DNA of 5,747 nt, taken from NCBI GenBank assembly GCA_947474445.1, contig CANJJY010000298.1:1-5747 (forward strand). The letters are read 5' to 3'. The notes beneath the pieces were generated by a model. It ran no database searches. It had not been told where the DNA came from and worked only from the letters and a program-made list of their open reading frames with translations. The position numbers and the translations under genes are program-made. The DNA comes from Oligoflexaceae bacterium. GTDB taxonomy: Bacteria > Bdellovibrionota_B > Oligoflexia > Oligoflexales > Oligoflexaceae. Positions 5,656-5,747 of this stretch are shown in pieces (position 1 is the first letter of the stretch; each line of letters opens with the position of its first letter).

Positions 5656-5747
5656 ATGGACAGCTTGATTGAATTGAAAGGGATTACCAAAACCTTTCCC
5701 ATCAGCGGACTCTTTGAACGACGTCAATCGCTGACGGCGCTCGAAGA
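5656..5747 (+). CDS. ABC transporter ATP-binding protein, Opp/Dpp-type, N-terminal fragment
   Basis: Thirty codons are visible before the right edge. The start LIELKGITKTFPI, then GLFERR and SLTALE, follows the opening pattern of OppF/DppF-type ATPases: LLEVxxLxKxFP, an insert with GLF, then xxVxAVDxVSF. The Walker A, signature and Walker B motifs lie beyond the window, so the ATPase call rests on this N-terminal pattern alone. The ATG at 5656 is preceded by GAGGA (5648-5652) at short spacing, and an in-frame TGA at 5647-5649 excludes a longer start. With 32 bp between them and the same strand, it is probably co-transcribed with the GH8 gene. The transported substrate is unknown; Opp/Dpp-type importers usually carry peptides, but some carry oligosaccharides. 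Confidence 0.8.
   Translation, partial: MDSLIELKGITKTFPISGLFERRQSLTALE

Overview
The window reads as chromosomal DNA of a Gram-negative, non-enteric bacterium with mid-range G+C. The gene mix is a hybrid sensor kinase, a multidomain cyclic-nucleotide-binding protein, a YegD-type Hsp70 and an exported GH8 glycosidase. This would suit a free-living, signalling-rich lineage such as Bdellovibrionota/Oligoflexia or a neighbouring deltaproteobacterial group, but that placement is an inference from gene content and is weak. No mobile element, CRISPR array, tRNA or rRNA was seen.

Layout. Bases 1-1577 (+) hold the 3' part of a hybrid histidine kinase (PAS, coiled coil, HisKA, HATPase, receiver), open at the left edge. 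A 164-bp gap leads to 1742-2746 (+), a cNMP-binding-domain protein with an unusual C-terminal half and no standard Crp/Fnr layout. Only 28 bp further, and convergent with it, lies 2775-4046 (-), an Hsp70-like ATPase of the YegD type without a substrate-binding domain. A 443-bp divergent intergenic region (4047-4489) follows. It is rich in small palindromes and repeated motifs but has no convincing gene. Next is 4490-5623 (+), a secreted glycoside hydrolase family 8 enzyme. After 32 bp on the same strand begins an ABC transporter ATPase of the Opp/Dpp type (5656 to the right edge), of which 30 codons are visible.

How the genes may work together. The left half is sensing and signalling plus a chaperone-like ATPase. 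The right half may be a small polysaccharide-use unit, with an exported endoglucanase followed by an importer ATPase of a class known to take up oligopeptides and, in some bacteria, oligosaccharides. Nothing in the sequence proves a link between the two halves.

Most notable non-coding or cryptic signals: a double hairpin carried in frame inside the kinase linker; strong over-use of GATC and CGATCG across the window; and a 12-bp perfect palindrome, repeated TCAAG motifs and mutually exclusive leader hairpins in the divergent region. No clearly new multi-gene system is evident. The least familiar protein is the cNMP-binding one.
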